Source: Geobacteraceae bacterium
Lineage (GTDB): Bacteria; Desulfobacterota; Desulfuromonadia; Desulfuromonadales; Desulfuromonadaceae
DNA: 33,304 bases
Direction of reading: 5' to 3'
Assembly: GCA_020201305.1 (NCBI GenBank)
Contig: JAIVHC010000162.1
Location: forward strand, 1 to 33,304
The notes beneath the pieces are model-generated. The model was not told where the DNA came from and made no database searches. It saw nothing but the letters and a program-made list of their open reading frames with translations. This document shows, piece by piece, positions 8,244-15,922 of this stretch (its first letter is position 1; every line of letters begins with the position of its first letter). Made by a program: the position numbers and the translations under genes.

Positions 8244-8762
8244 ATGGATAACCCCACCCCCAAGGTACGCCTGCACACCAGTGCCGGAGATATTGTCCTG
8301 GAGCTATACCCCCAGGACGCCCCTGTCAGTGTGAAAAACTTTCTTGAATATGTAAATGATGGATATTACGACGGCAAAATATTTCACCGTGTTATCCGCG
8401 GCTTCATGATTCAGAGCGGGGGAATGGACGCCGTAATGCGTGAAGGGAAACCGCGACGTCCTATCAAAAACGAAGCCGACAACGGACTTAAAAACACTAC
8501 CGGCACGGTTGCCATGGCGCGCACTCAGGTTATTGACAGCGCCACCTCCCAGTTCTTCATCAACGTTTCAGATAACCAGTTCCTCGACCACCGTGAGCCC
8601 AGCCCTGAAGGGTTTGGCTATGCTGTATTCGGTAAAGTTGCTACGGGAATGGACGTGGTAAAGGAGATTGAAAAAAAACCCACCACTTCGCGCAGCTTCC
8701 ATCAGGATGTGCCCAAGGATCCTATAACTATCCTGCATGCGAGTGTGGAAACCGCTTCCTGA
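8244..8762 (+). CDS. Peptidyl-prolyl cis-trans isomerase, cyclophilin type
   Basis: A 172-residue single-domain cyclophilin that speeds prolyl bond isomerisation during folding. It has no signal peptide, so it is cytoplasmic, like E. coli PpiB. Seen: the core VKNFLEYVNDGYYDGKIFHR with the active-site Arg in FHRVIRGFMIQSGG, then TVAMARTQ, the substrate groove SQFFINVSDNQFLD and YAVFGKVATGMDVV. The short C-terminal extension is ordinary. A clear ribosome site (AAGGAGA) precedes the ATG. It converges on the methyltransferase gene, and its 3' end carries the GGA hairpin element 8799-8914. Confidence 0.95.
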   Translation: MDNPTPKVRLHTSAGDIVLELYPQDAPVSVKNFLEYVNDGYYDGKIFHRVIRGFMIQSGGMDAVMREGKPRRPIKNEADNGLKNTTGTVAMARTQVIDSATSQFFINVSDNQFLDHREPSPEGFGYAVFGKVATGMDVVKEIEKKPTTSRSFHQDVPKDPITILHASVETAS

Positions 8763-8798
8763 AAAGCTTTCCCGTTTGCAACTATTAACCATCACTAT

Positions 8799-8914
8799 CG
8801 GTAGGGGCTTGTGGTACCCATGGAAAGGGCGTCTGTCGCCATGGACGGCGACAGTCGAACGGCCATGGACGGCGCAAAGTGTCCCTTGGAATGGGTGCCA
8901 TAAGCCCCGACTGA
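8799..8914 (+). repeat. Compound palindrome with repeated GGA loops, copy 1
   Basis: The outer arms 8804-8821 and 8891-8908 pair (GGGGCTT with AAGCCCC, then CCCAT with ATGGG). Inside, CTGTCGCC (8833-8840) and GGCGACAG (8847-8854) enclose the loop ATGGAC, and GCC (8862-8864) and GGC (8871-8873) enclose a second ATGGAC. Two further short CCC/GGG stems hold ATGGAAA and TTGGAAT. So every hairpin loop on the plus strand shows GGA. It lies in the 3' region of the cyclophilin gene. A related element is at 25947-26059. GGA in a loop is the known recognition feature of CsrA/RsmA; its role here is inferred. Confidence 0.7.
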
Positions 8915-8918
8915 ATAA

Positions 8919-10139
8919 TTACCCCTTGATTGCTACCACATATTTAAGATAACGCCCTTCCGGGCAGGTTACCAGAAACGGGAAGTCAGGCCCCTGCCCA
9001 CTGGTCTGAATAATGCGCAGGGACGTTGCTGCCTGCAGCGCCCCTCGGCGTAGCTCTTTTAAATATTCTGCTACATCAACCTTCTGATGATTGGATGAGG
9101 TTATCAGACATCCCCCTTCCTCAAGTACATCCAACGCGGCGGCAACCAGGTTCGCGGTTCCGCCGCTGGTAGTAAAGCGGTTTTTCCCCACCGTGGAAAA
9201 ACTCGGTGGATCCATAATTACCATGTCGAAACCTTTACCCTCTTGCGCGAACCGATCCAAAACCTTGTGACAATCACCCACGATAAACTGATGCCTACGT
9301 GAATCCAGGCGATTGATCTCAAAATTATTACGCGCCCGATTCTGGTACTGGGTCGAGGCATCCACACTCGTCACCTCAGCTGCCCCGGAAGCGGCGGCCA
9401 CCACAGAAAAAGCCCCGGTAAATGAAAACAGATTCAGGATACGCTTCCCTTCGCAAAAGGGCATAATATCCTTGCGGTTTTGCCGTTGATCCATAAAAAG
9501 ACCGGTATGCAGGCCGTGATTCATGTTAACTTCAAACAGGAGCCCATTCTCTCTGACCCGTAAATTGTTCGGGGCCTGCTGTCCCAGGAGGAGCGAGCTG
9601 TAACGCTTGTCTCCTTTCTTTTCCAGCGCCCGGGTCTTGCGGGGGCGAAATTTTTCATAGATCCCCTGAGGGCGTATCAACCGCTGGAGCGCTTGTACCA
9701 AAGGCTCCCGGAACGGCTCCCACATGTGACTGTAAAGCTGCAACATGATAAATTCGCCATATATATCCACGGTTAAACCGGGGAGCAAATCCCCCTCGGC
9801 ATTAACCAAGCGGTACGCATCAGTCAAATCCAGATCTATATGTATATGGCGCAACCTCAGTGCAGCCTCTAATCGCACATGGAACCACTCTTCATCCAAG
9901 CGGGGCGCTTTCTCCCTGGGGGGCCAACCGATAACCCGCGCTACAATTCTGCGGTCATCATCGCGCAACGCATATGCGAGCAACGTTCCGTCCCCGCCAT
10001 GGAGTGCGATACGCTCCCCACTTGCTCCCGGAGGCCACTGATCGGTAAAGCGATCCCGAATAATCCATAGATGTCCGAGTTTTAGCATCTGCTCTGTTTG
10101 AGGACCAACCACACAGCGCTTCCATCTCTTTGTCGTCAT
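8919..10139 (-). CDS. RlmI-like class I SAM-dependent rRNA methyltransferase (PUA domain)
   Basis: A 406-residue protein of the RlmI/YccW family, whose characterised member methylates a cytosine C5 in 23S rRNA. Seen: an N-terminal PUA-like region (LKLGHLWIIRDRFTD, with GERIALHGGDGTLLAYAL); a central EEHB-like part (DAYRLVNAEGDLLPGLTVDIYG); the SAM-binding motif NLFSFTGAFSV from about residue 236; the acidic motif II (VTSVDAS); and the catalytic-loop motif MDPPSFS from residue 309. Length is close to E. coli RlmI (396). The ATG at 10139 has TAGGAAA upstream. The precise rRNA target is inferred from the family. Confidence 0.88.
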   Translation of the reverse strand: MTTKRWKRCVVGPQTEQMLKLGHLWIIRDRFTDQWPPGASGERIALHGGDGTLLAYALRDDDRRIVARVIGWPPREKAPRLDEEWFHVRLEAALRLRHIHIDLDLTDAYRLVNAEGDLLPGLTVDIYGEFIMLQLYSHMWEPFREPLVQALQRLIRPQGIYEKFRPRKTRALEKKGDKRYSSLLLGQQAPNNLRVRENGLLFEVNMNHGLHTGLFMDQRQNRKDIMPFCEGKRILNLFSFTGAFSVVAAASGAAEVTSVDASTQYQNRARNNFEINRLDSRRHQFIVGDCHKVLDRFAQEGKGFDMVIMDPPSFSTVGKNRFTTSGGTANLVAAALDVLEEGGCLITSSNHQKVDVAEYLKELRRGALQAATSLRIIQTSGQGPDFPFLVTCPEGRYLKYVVAIKG

Positions 10140-10268
10140 AGAAAAATTTCCTATCGTTTATGTACATGCGGATACAACCCATTTCCCGTGCTGAGGAAGA
10201 TATGCTACCATCCGCGTGGATTTCATAAAACACAACCAACATTCAATATTTTGCAGCGAGCGCAAACA

Positions 10269-10928
10269 GTGTCAACAAAAGCAGAAGAATTCATAGATAA
10301 CCTGCTCAAGCAGGTGGAACCCGGATCTACCCGCTACACTATCCTCCACAGCGCCAAACAGTTCAAGTCTTCATGGGTGGAGTTGGGACAATTGCTTAGC
10401 GAAGTGCGTCATGCTCAGCTTTACCAGGAGTGGGGATACACCGATTTTGCCGACTACTGCGCGCGCGAGATCCGTATCCGGCGCCAGACTGCAGACAAGC
10501 TCACGCACGCCTACCACTATCTCAAAGAGCACAACCCCACGACACTTTCCGATCCCCAAAACCCTGTACCCATGCCCGACTATCGCAGCTTGAATCTGCT
10601 GGAGCAGATCAATAGCGAAGCGCTCATGGAGGAGGAAGAGCTTCAATCTCTTCAACATCAAGTGTTTTCCGGCACTTTAGCGCATCCCAAACTTGCCCGG
10701 ACCGTGCGCGACCTGAAGCGCGAACAGGCACCATCCGAGATCAAGGAATACACCGACATCAAAAACGCCCTGAGTGCGGCAAAACGCTTTCAGTCCAGCC
10801 TGGAACATCTCCCCGAAGAAATTAGCGCCAGGGTAAACCTTGATTCGTTTGTACATGCCGCAGAGCAGGCACTTGTCATGCTGGAACCTCCCGAAAACAA
10901 AAAGCAAAGCGGAGATGATATTGAATAA
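10269..10928 (+). CDS. Unknown helical protein, possibly nucleic-acid binding
   Basis: About 219 residues of a protein I do not recognise. I chose the GTG start at 10269 because the upstream frame is low-complexity and lacks conserved character; the ribosome site is poor. The N-terminal half is helical. The stretch WGYTDFADYCAREIRIRRQTADKLTHAYHYLKE (about 55-87) has the look of a helix-turn-helix in which a partner protein or DNA is read, similar in style to ParB/KorB-like or DUF3102-like proteins. The C-terminal half is charged and coiled-coil-like (LMEEEELQSLQHQ). Its last codons overlap the start of the Crp-type regulator gene, suggesting one operon. Function unknown. Confidence 0.6.
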   Translation: MSTKAEEFIDNLLKQVEPGSTRYTILHSAKQFKSSWVELGQLLSEVRHAQLYQEWGYTDFADYCAREIRIRRQTADKLTHAYHYLKEHNPTTLSDPQNPVPMPDYRSLNLLEQINSEALMEEEELQSLQHQVFSGTLAHPKLARTVRDLKREQAPSEIKEYTDIKNALSAAKRFQSSLEHLPEEISARVNLDSFVHAAEQALVMLEPPENKKQSGDDIE

Positions 10929-11592
10929 GGACAACGCTGTAAACATGTTCATGCAGGCTTTTTTTGGTCCTGCGACAACGTCCCAGCATCGCGCTCTGGT
11001 GGAGGAAAGTAGCCGCTTAGTAAGAGCGGGGAAAAAACAACTACTCTTCAATGAGGGAGATCAGGGTTCCGAATTCTACTTCCTTGCCAAAGGGAAGATA
11101 AAGCTGTTTCGTGCCACCGAAGATGGAAAAGAAGCCGTAATTCGTCTGCTGGATAGCGGAGAATATTTTGCTGAAATTCTGCTCCAGCTTCAACGCCGCT
11201 ACCCGGTGAGCGCTATTGCACTTGAAGAGAGTGAACTCCTCGCCATTGATGCGCAGAAGATCCTCTGCCATATAGAGAGCAACCCCGCTGCAGCCATGCA
11301 GTTTATCGGAGCCCTGTCACAACGCATCAAATACCTGCTGGGGATGGTAGAACAGTTGACTCTGAGTGATATCCGGCAGCGCTTTATTAACTACCTCCTG
11401 GCGCTGAGTGAAAAACAGGGGAGTAAACAAGTTCGCCTGCCGGCGGCAAAAGGGGAAGTGGCCCTGCTCCTGGGCACTACGGCAGAAACATTTTCGCGCC
11501 TACTGGGCAAGCTCGCTTCTGAAGGAAGCATCAGGATAGAGGGAAGAGATATTCACATCGAGGATACAAGCGCTCTTCGCGAGCGGAATTAA
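10915..11592 (+). CDS. Crp/Fnr family transcriptional regulator
   Basis: A 225-residue regulator counted from the ATG at 10915; a second ATG at 10945 with AAGGA upstream is an alternative start. Seen: a cyclic-nucleotide-type beta barrel (FNEGDQGSEFYFLAKGKIKLFRATEDGKE, about 45-73), a long dimerisation helix (about 120-145), and a C-terminal winged helix with the reader region VALLLGTTAETFSRLLGKLASEG (182-204). It lacks the N-terminal Cys cluster of FNR and the Arg-containing cAMP pocket of CRP. The shape is nearer the DNR/HcpR-like branch, which respond to nitrogen oxides or haem, but the signal cannot be told. It overlaps the preceding gene by 14 nt. Confidence 0.9.
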   Translation: MILNKDNAVNMFMQAFFGPATTSQHRALVEESSRLVRAGKKQLLFNEGDQGSEFYFLAKGKIKLFRATEDGKEAVIRLLDSGEYFAEILLQLQRRYPVSAIALEESELLAIDAQKILCHIESNPAAAMQFIGALSQRIKYLLGMVEQLTLSDIRQRFINYLLALSEKQGSKQVRLPAAKGEVALLLGTTAETFSRLLGKLASEGSIRIEGRDIHIEDTSALRERN

Positions 11593-11696
11593 GGCCACCG
11601 CATACGCAATAGATATGAGACTTAACAGAATACACCAAGCAAAAGATTGCAAGCCCGGATCAATCCTACGCAGGAACATATTACAAGAGGCAAAGT

Positions 11697-12152
11697 TCAG
11701 GTAACAAAGAGTCGATACGATGATCCTTCGCGCTCGCGCTGTAATGCTCCATCCCGATCCATCTGCAACAGCACGGCCTGGAGGGTTTTACGTTTTTCGT
11801 CCGGAAAACTCGAATAGAGCTCTGTCTGGAGAATCCCGGGCGTACGGGACACCAGATCGATAATCTGTGCATCAAGCACATTCTGCGCGTCAGCATCCGT
11901 ATCGATTTGTGTTTTGCCCGCAGCGATTTCAGAATTGTCATCTTGCGCCCAGGCAGAGTCAGATTGCGCTGGACCAGCACTCATCTGACGGTAGAAAAAA
12001 TACCCTAAACCGCCTACGACCAATAATACAAATATAATCTGCCCCATATAACCCCCCTCTGGAACGTCCATTCGATTCTGCGTTAACCAAAAAACCAGTC
12101 CAAGCGTAGCCATACATACAATCAGGTTATCCAGCCAGCTTACGATTGCCAT
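11697..12152 (-). CDS. Small membrane protein with winged-helix-like C-terminus
   Basis: A 151-residue hypothetical protein from the ATG at 12152; an upstream TTG at 12167 would add five residues, and no start has a clear ribosome site. Two hydrophobic segments are visible (about 7-23 and 38-54, the latter IIFVLLVVGGLGYFFY). A polar linker follows, then a C-terminal domain: IIDLVSRTPGILQTELYSSFPDEKRKTLQAVLLQMDRDGALQREREGSSYRLF. That order (helix, TELYSSF helix, DEKR recognition-type helix, short beta wing) reads as a winged-helix fold like those of small regulators. A membrane-tethered DNA-binding protein is a possible reading, not shown. It converges with the Crp-type gene. Confidence 0.6.
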   Translation of the reverse strand: MAIVSWLDNLIVCMATLGLVFWLTQNRMDVPEGGYMGQIIFVLLVVGGLGYFFYRQMSAGPAQSDSAWAQDDNSEIAAGKTQIDTDADAQNVLDAQIIDLVSRTPGILQTELYSSFPDEKRKTLQAVLLQMDRDGALQREREGSSYRLFVT

Positions 12153-12364
12153 AATCGGCGTCAACAATCAGTTGGAGGCCAGGCATATGCAACCAGGCTC
12201 GTGCTTTATTGCTCCCGAACAGCTGCAAATCCGAAGAGAACTGAGAGTATTATTACGTTAAAACGGCAAAATAATCAATAAAAAGTCCACGTTACGCATT
12301 TTCCCCCGGAGCCTGTCATACTTTATGCATCTAAGCGAAAAGCCGACTGGTCGAGGGCAGATTT

Positions 12365-12586
12365 TCAATCGTTTGAAGGGGAATAGCCCTGGCTATTTGT
12401 GGAAAAAGACTTCTGGGTACCCTTTCTCGTTTCTTCTGTGGAAGAATCAGAGACATCGTCAACATTATGCCTATCTTCCTGCTGTGCATTTTTCTCCCGC
12501 AATTTGCGCAGCTGTTCTCGCTCCAGGTCGCGAAAATACTTGTCTTCAAAGGCTTTCTCACGCTCTTCCCACACAGTTTTTTTCAT
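12365..12586 (-). CDS. Small charged helical protein overlapping cas6
   Basis: A 73-residue protein, ATG at 12586, with GGAG nine bases upstream inside the end of the cas6-like gene. The two genes overlap by 29 nt, so translation is probably coupled. The first half, MKKTVWEEREKAFEDKYFRDLEREQLRKLREKN, is a highly charged amphipathic helix. It faintly resembles the N-terminus of DUF1476/ATPase-inhibitor-zeta proteins (REKAFE.KY..D.E), a resemblance too short to rely on. The second half is Ser/Thr/Gln-rich and probably disordered. No function can be given. Confidence 0.55.
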   Translation of the reverse strand: MKKTVWEEREKAFEDKYFRDLEREQLRKLREKNAQQEDRHNVDDVSDSSTEETRKGTQKSFSTNSQGYSPSND

Positions 12587-13577
12587 AGGCAATTTCTCCA
12601 AGGAATAAATTCTGCTTGATGCTTTCCGGGTTCATATACTCAATGGAGTATGCTCCGACACCGTAGGCTGCATTCTTGCCCAGGTTCAGTAAACTCCCCA
12701 ACTGGAGCATAGATAACATGGGGCCTGTGACATCGCCCTGTACACGCAGAGTGCCGCAAATACCCCCAAGGGGTTTGGATCGCCCCGATTCAGCGTGTAG
12801 ATAGCGCCAGTCATACCAATGGAGGTTGTTATCCTCACAACTCCAGCCATTTATTTCATACGCCAGTTCGAAATCAACTGGATCCAACTCTACCCCACAG
12901 TGGATATAAAGCATAGCGGTAACCCTGCGCAGAACGAATGGAAACAGCTGACCCAGATCAGGATTGAACAGGGGACGCCCGTGAGTGAGAATGCGTGCCG
13001 GAGTGATAAATTTCAGTTCCAGCAGATCACATGCCTGAGGTTGACCCCCGAGCCACCAGCCCAGATCAAGACGGGGGATGTTATGCAGCTGGTTTCCGCC
13101 GGATTCATGCCACACAGGAATCCTGTCTTCCCCGGCATCGCTTGCGAACACGCACTTCAGGGTATACTTCCCTGCATCAAGGCGTAATCCTGTCTTTCCC
13201 AGAGCTGCAAATACCTCAATCAGACCCGGGGCAAGCTCTGCAATATTTCCAAACAGACGAACTTCAAAAGTGAACAGTTCTCCGGCCCTGTAATCCCCCT
13301 GGCGTATGGACATCGGCACTAATACAAATGCAGGAGCTCCTTTCTGGTAGCGCTTAAGTGCCACAGGATCAGTAGAAAGCGGGGGCTCAAACAGAGGTTT
13401 AAACACCCCTTCTCTGTCGCGCAGAATCTCCTGCGCAGCTGTGCGCAAACGGCGACGCAGGCGCAGAATGGTTGAGATGTCTATGTGAACCGACTCCCCC
13501 ATCCGGCATTCGAAGTGCAACTGGGCAAATTCAGCCTGCAAGAGTAGGGGTATGAGGGGGTTATGCTGTGTCAACAT
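12558..13577 (-). CDS. cas6: Cas6-like CRISPR RAMP endoribonuclease, stand-alone
   Basis: A 339-residue protein from the ATG at 13577; GCAGGCAGG lies about 11 nt upstream, and an upstream TTG at 13616 would add 13 residues. The C-terminal half has the mark of the Cas6 family (Pfam CRISPR_Cas6): DWRYLHAESGRSKPLGGICG, then LRVQGDVTGPML, and the closing Gly-rich loop LGSLLNLGKNAAYGVGAYSIEY (about 295-315), which grips crRNA repeats in RAMP proteins. The N-terminal ferredoxin-like half (PLLLQAEFAQLHFE, YRAGELFTFEVRLFG) also fits. Cas6 cuts pre-crRNA. No repeat array, cas1/cas2 or effector genes lie in the window, so the substrate is unknown. A catalytic His cannot be assigned. Confidence 0.8.
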   Translation of the reverse strand: MLTQHNPLIPLLLQAEFAQLHFECRMGESVHIDISTILRLRRRLRTAAQEILRDREGVFKPLFEPPLSTDPVALKRYQKGAPAFVLVPMSIRQGDYRAGELFTFEVRLFGNIAELAPGLIEVFAALGKTGLRLDAGKYTLKCVFASDAGEDRIPVWHESGGNQLHNIPRLDLGWWLGGQPQACDLLELKFITPARILTHGRPLFNPDLGQLFPFVLRRVTAMLYIHCGVELDPVDFELAYEINGWSCEDNNLHWYDWRYLHAESGRSKPLGGICGTLRVQGDVTGPMLSMLQLGSLLNLGKNAAYGVGAYSIEYMNPESIKQNLFLGEIAYEKNCVGRA

Positions 13578-13759
13578 TATGTATGCCTGCCTGCAGTTCA
13601 AACCGAGCGCGCTCAATTACGCAGGTCTGAGAATATGAGCAACGCGAGTCGATTGCTTTATTCAAACCCTTTTGCTAATCTGCGCATCACTATTGAAGAA
13701 ACCTCGGGATTCCAATCCAAAACATCTCTTATTATCCATAAATCAGGACACTTCCTATC

Positions 13760-14875
13760 ATGTTCAAGTTCGACCTCTTACATACCGACAAACATACCCG
13801 CGCCAGACGCGGGCGTCTCCAGACTCCGCATGGCACTATCGAAACCCCCATTTTTATGCCGGTAGGAACCCACGGGGCCCTGAAGGCAATGACACCAGAT
13901 CAGGTGGAAACAACCGGAGCCCAGATCATCCTCTCCAATACCTACCATCTTCATCTTAAACCCGGTGAGGGGCTGGTCAAAAAAGCCGGCGGTCTGCACA
14001 AATTCATGCACTGGGACAAACCGATCCTTACCGATAGTGGTGGATTTCAGGTATTCTCGCTGCCGCATAAAAAGATTACTGATACCGGGGTATACTTCCG
14101 CCACGAAATCAGTGGGAAGGATGTTTTCCTCGGACCCCGCGAAGCCACCCATATCCAGAACGAGCTTGGTGCTGATATTATCATGGCTTTTGACGAGTGC
14201 ATACCCTACCCCTCCAGCCACGACTACGCCAAGAAATCAATCCAGAAAACCCTGCGCTGGGCGGGTGAGTGTCAAGAGGCACATACGCGCACAGATCAGG
14301 CCCTGTTTGCCATTGTACAGGGGAGTGTTTATCCGGATCTCCGGCGCGAATGTGCTGAGCAGCTCACCAGCATGGATTTCCCCGGCTATGCCGTGGGCGG
14401 GGTAAGTGTCGGAGAAGGGCTGGAGTTGCTTAAAAGCGTGGTGGAATATACCGAACCCTACCTGCCTGTGCACAAGCCACGTTATCTCATGGGGGTGGGG
14501 TTACCTGAAGATATACTCGAGAGTATTGAGCGCGGCATGGACATGTTTGACTGTGTCATCCCCACACGCTATGCGCGCAGTGCGACCCTGTTTACTTCAC
14601 ACGGGAAACTGCGCCTCACCAACAGGCGCTATCGGCGCGATTTTTTCCCCGTCGATCCGGCGTGCGAATGCTACTGTTGCCGCAATTTCAGTCGCGCCTA
14701 TCTGCATCATCTATACAACGCTAACGAGATTCTCTCCGCCACTCTGGCGGCAATCCACAATGTACAATTTTATCTCAATATAGTGGAACAGGCGCGCAAC
14801 GCCATTGAAAAGGATGACTACCCGGCATTTAAGCAGGAATTTCTGGGCAACTACGGTTTTTTTGATACCAAGTAA
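13760..14875 (+). CDS. tgt: tRNA-guanine transglycosylase
   Basis: A 371-residue enzyme that swaps guanine 34 of Asp, Asn, His and Tyr tRNAs for preQ1 on the way to queuosine. Seen: TDSGGFQVFS with Asp92 of the base pocket, VGGVSVGEG (212-220), the nucleophile Asp264 in MFDCVIPTR, and the zinc ligands Cys302, Cys304, Cys307 and His333. These numbers match E. coli Tgt. The window itself carries two substrate tRNAs (Asp and His). The ribosome site is weak (AGGACAC). Its TAA stop is part of the 5-bp duplication AGTAA made by the adjoining MITE. Confidence 0.98.
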   Translation: MFKFDLLHTDKHTRARRGRLQTPHGTIETPIFMPVGTHGALKAMTPDQVETTGAQIILSNTYHLHLKPGEGLVKKAGGLHKFMHWDKPILTDSGGFQVFSLPHKKITDTGVYFRHEISGKDVFLGPREATHIQNELGADIIMAFDECIPYPSSHDYAKKSIQKTLRWAGECQEAHTRTDQALFAIVQGSVYPDLRRECAEQLTSMDFPGYAVGGVSVGEGLELLKSVVEYTEPYLPVHKPRYLMGVGLPEDILESIERGMDMFDCVIPTRYARSATLFTSHGKLRLTNRRYRRDFFPVDPACECYCCRNFSRAYLHHLYNANEILSATLAAIHNVQFYLNIVEQARNAIEKDDYPAFKQEFLGNYGFFDTK

Positions 14876-15027
14876 TGATGCTTCCGCAAAAAATCATAAG
14901 ATGGCTAAGCAAAAATTTCGCCCTACAAGGCCTGGTGGTTTTTCAGGGGCGAAGGCATACATCTGGTATGTCGAGGTCCTGAAAATACGCCGTAACGCCG
15001 GAGGGCGGACTTTTTGCGACGCCATCA
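14876..15027 (-). mobile_element. 152-bp MITE-like element, copy 2 (inverted)
   Basis: The same 152-bp element as at 49-200, in opposite orientation, with 146 of 152 positions equal and no gaps. The flanks AGTAA at 14871-14875 and 15028-15032 are a 5-bp target duplication different from that of copy 1, which shows two separate insertions. The nested hairpin is kept: CATAC and GTATG are unchanged while their loop differs by one base. It sits directly between the tgt stop and the next gene, where its palindrome could act as a 3' hairpin. Confidence 0.88.
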
Positions 15028-15083
15028 AGTAATTACCGGATTCTGACACTATGCCGCTAAACTCGGCATAAAAGGTGGGACAA

Positions 15084-15866
15084 GTGAATTCTACGGGGGA
15101 GTTCAAGCAGGAACATGCCAGACTTCTGAAGCGCGCCCTTACCTGCGACGCTGCAGAGTTGCACACCATTTTGAGATCTGCAGAAAGTGAAGTTATTCGA
15201 GCGGCGCTGAAAAATGTCGCCCTCGAACCGGAACACCTGCAAAATCTGTTACAGCGCCGCGACCTGGATGCAACCCTGCTCACCAATATCTGCAAACACA
15301 AGATGAGCCATACCCGCTCCGTGGTGAATCAACTTCTGGCCCATCCACTCATCAACCCGCAGCAGATAAAAATGGTGCTCGAACGCCTGCACCTACTTGA
15401 ATTGCTCAATATCGCCATCCTGCCCGGACAGGGAGCGGATGTGCGGATCGCGGCAGAACACCAGTTATGCATGCGGCTCCCCACGGCTCCCCTGGGCAAC
15501 AAAATAACCCTGGCGCGCCGCGCTACTTATCCGATACTTGAGGCGCTAATGCTCGAGGGGCATCCGCAAGTGATTGAACCATGCCTCAACAATCCGCGCA
15601 TGAAGGAAGCGGCTATCTACAGATATCTCCACGGTCAAAACGTTGGTGCCGAAAGTATTAACAAGATTGCCAGACACCCGCGCTGGAGCAAACGCCCCAA
15701 CATACGATATGCAATTCTGCGTAACCGCCACACCCCTAAAAGGTTATTCACCCAATTTCTATGCGGGATTCCGCCGCAACAGGCGCGCCAGCTTCTTTGG
15801 AGCAAACATCTAAAACCAGCACAAAAAGAATGGATCAGGGATATTCTGGGTAAGAAGAGTGTGTAG
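15084..15866 (+). CDS. Hypothetical protein with helical (HEAT-like) repeats
   Basis: A 260-residue cytoplasmic protein of no family I can name. The GTG at 15084 is chosen because AAGGTGGG lies five bases upstream; the GTG at 15075 has none. The sequence is made of repeated two-helix units of about 30 residues with recurring LL..L...L patterns and conserved small turns (for example HPLINPQQIKMVLERLH, HPQVIEPCLNNPRMKEAAI, NRHTPKRLFTQFL). This is the look of a HEAT-like or leucine-rich-variant solenoid, often a protein-interaction scaffold. It is rich in Arg/Lys/His. It follows tgt on the same strand, separated by the MITE and a small hairpin at 15051-15069. Confidence 0.7.
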   Translation: MNSTGEFKQEHARLLKRALTCDAAELHTILRSAESEVIRAALKNVALEPEHLQNLLQRRDLDATLLTNICKHKMSHTRSVVNQLLAHPLINPQQIKMVLERLHLLELLNIAILPGQGADVRIAAEHQLCMRLPTAPLGNKITLARRATYPILEALMLEGHPQVIEPCLNNPRMKEAAIYRYLHGQNVGAESINKIARHPRWSKRPNIRYAILRNRHTPKRLFTQFLCGIPPQQARQLLWSKHLKPAQKEWIRDILGKKSV

Positions 15867-15922
15867 ATTCGACAAGGGGAAAGTCAGCCAGGGGCATAAA
15901 GCCGGCACCTCTGCTGCGTTAA

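Noticed and set aside
12300..15900. A CRISPR array near the cas6-like gene
   Set aside because: I looked for regularly spaced repeats of 25-40 bases around the gene and saw none. The only repeat nearby is the MITE.
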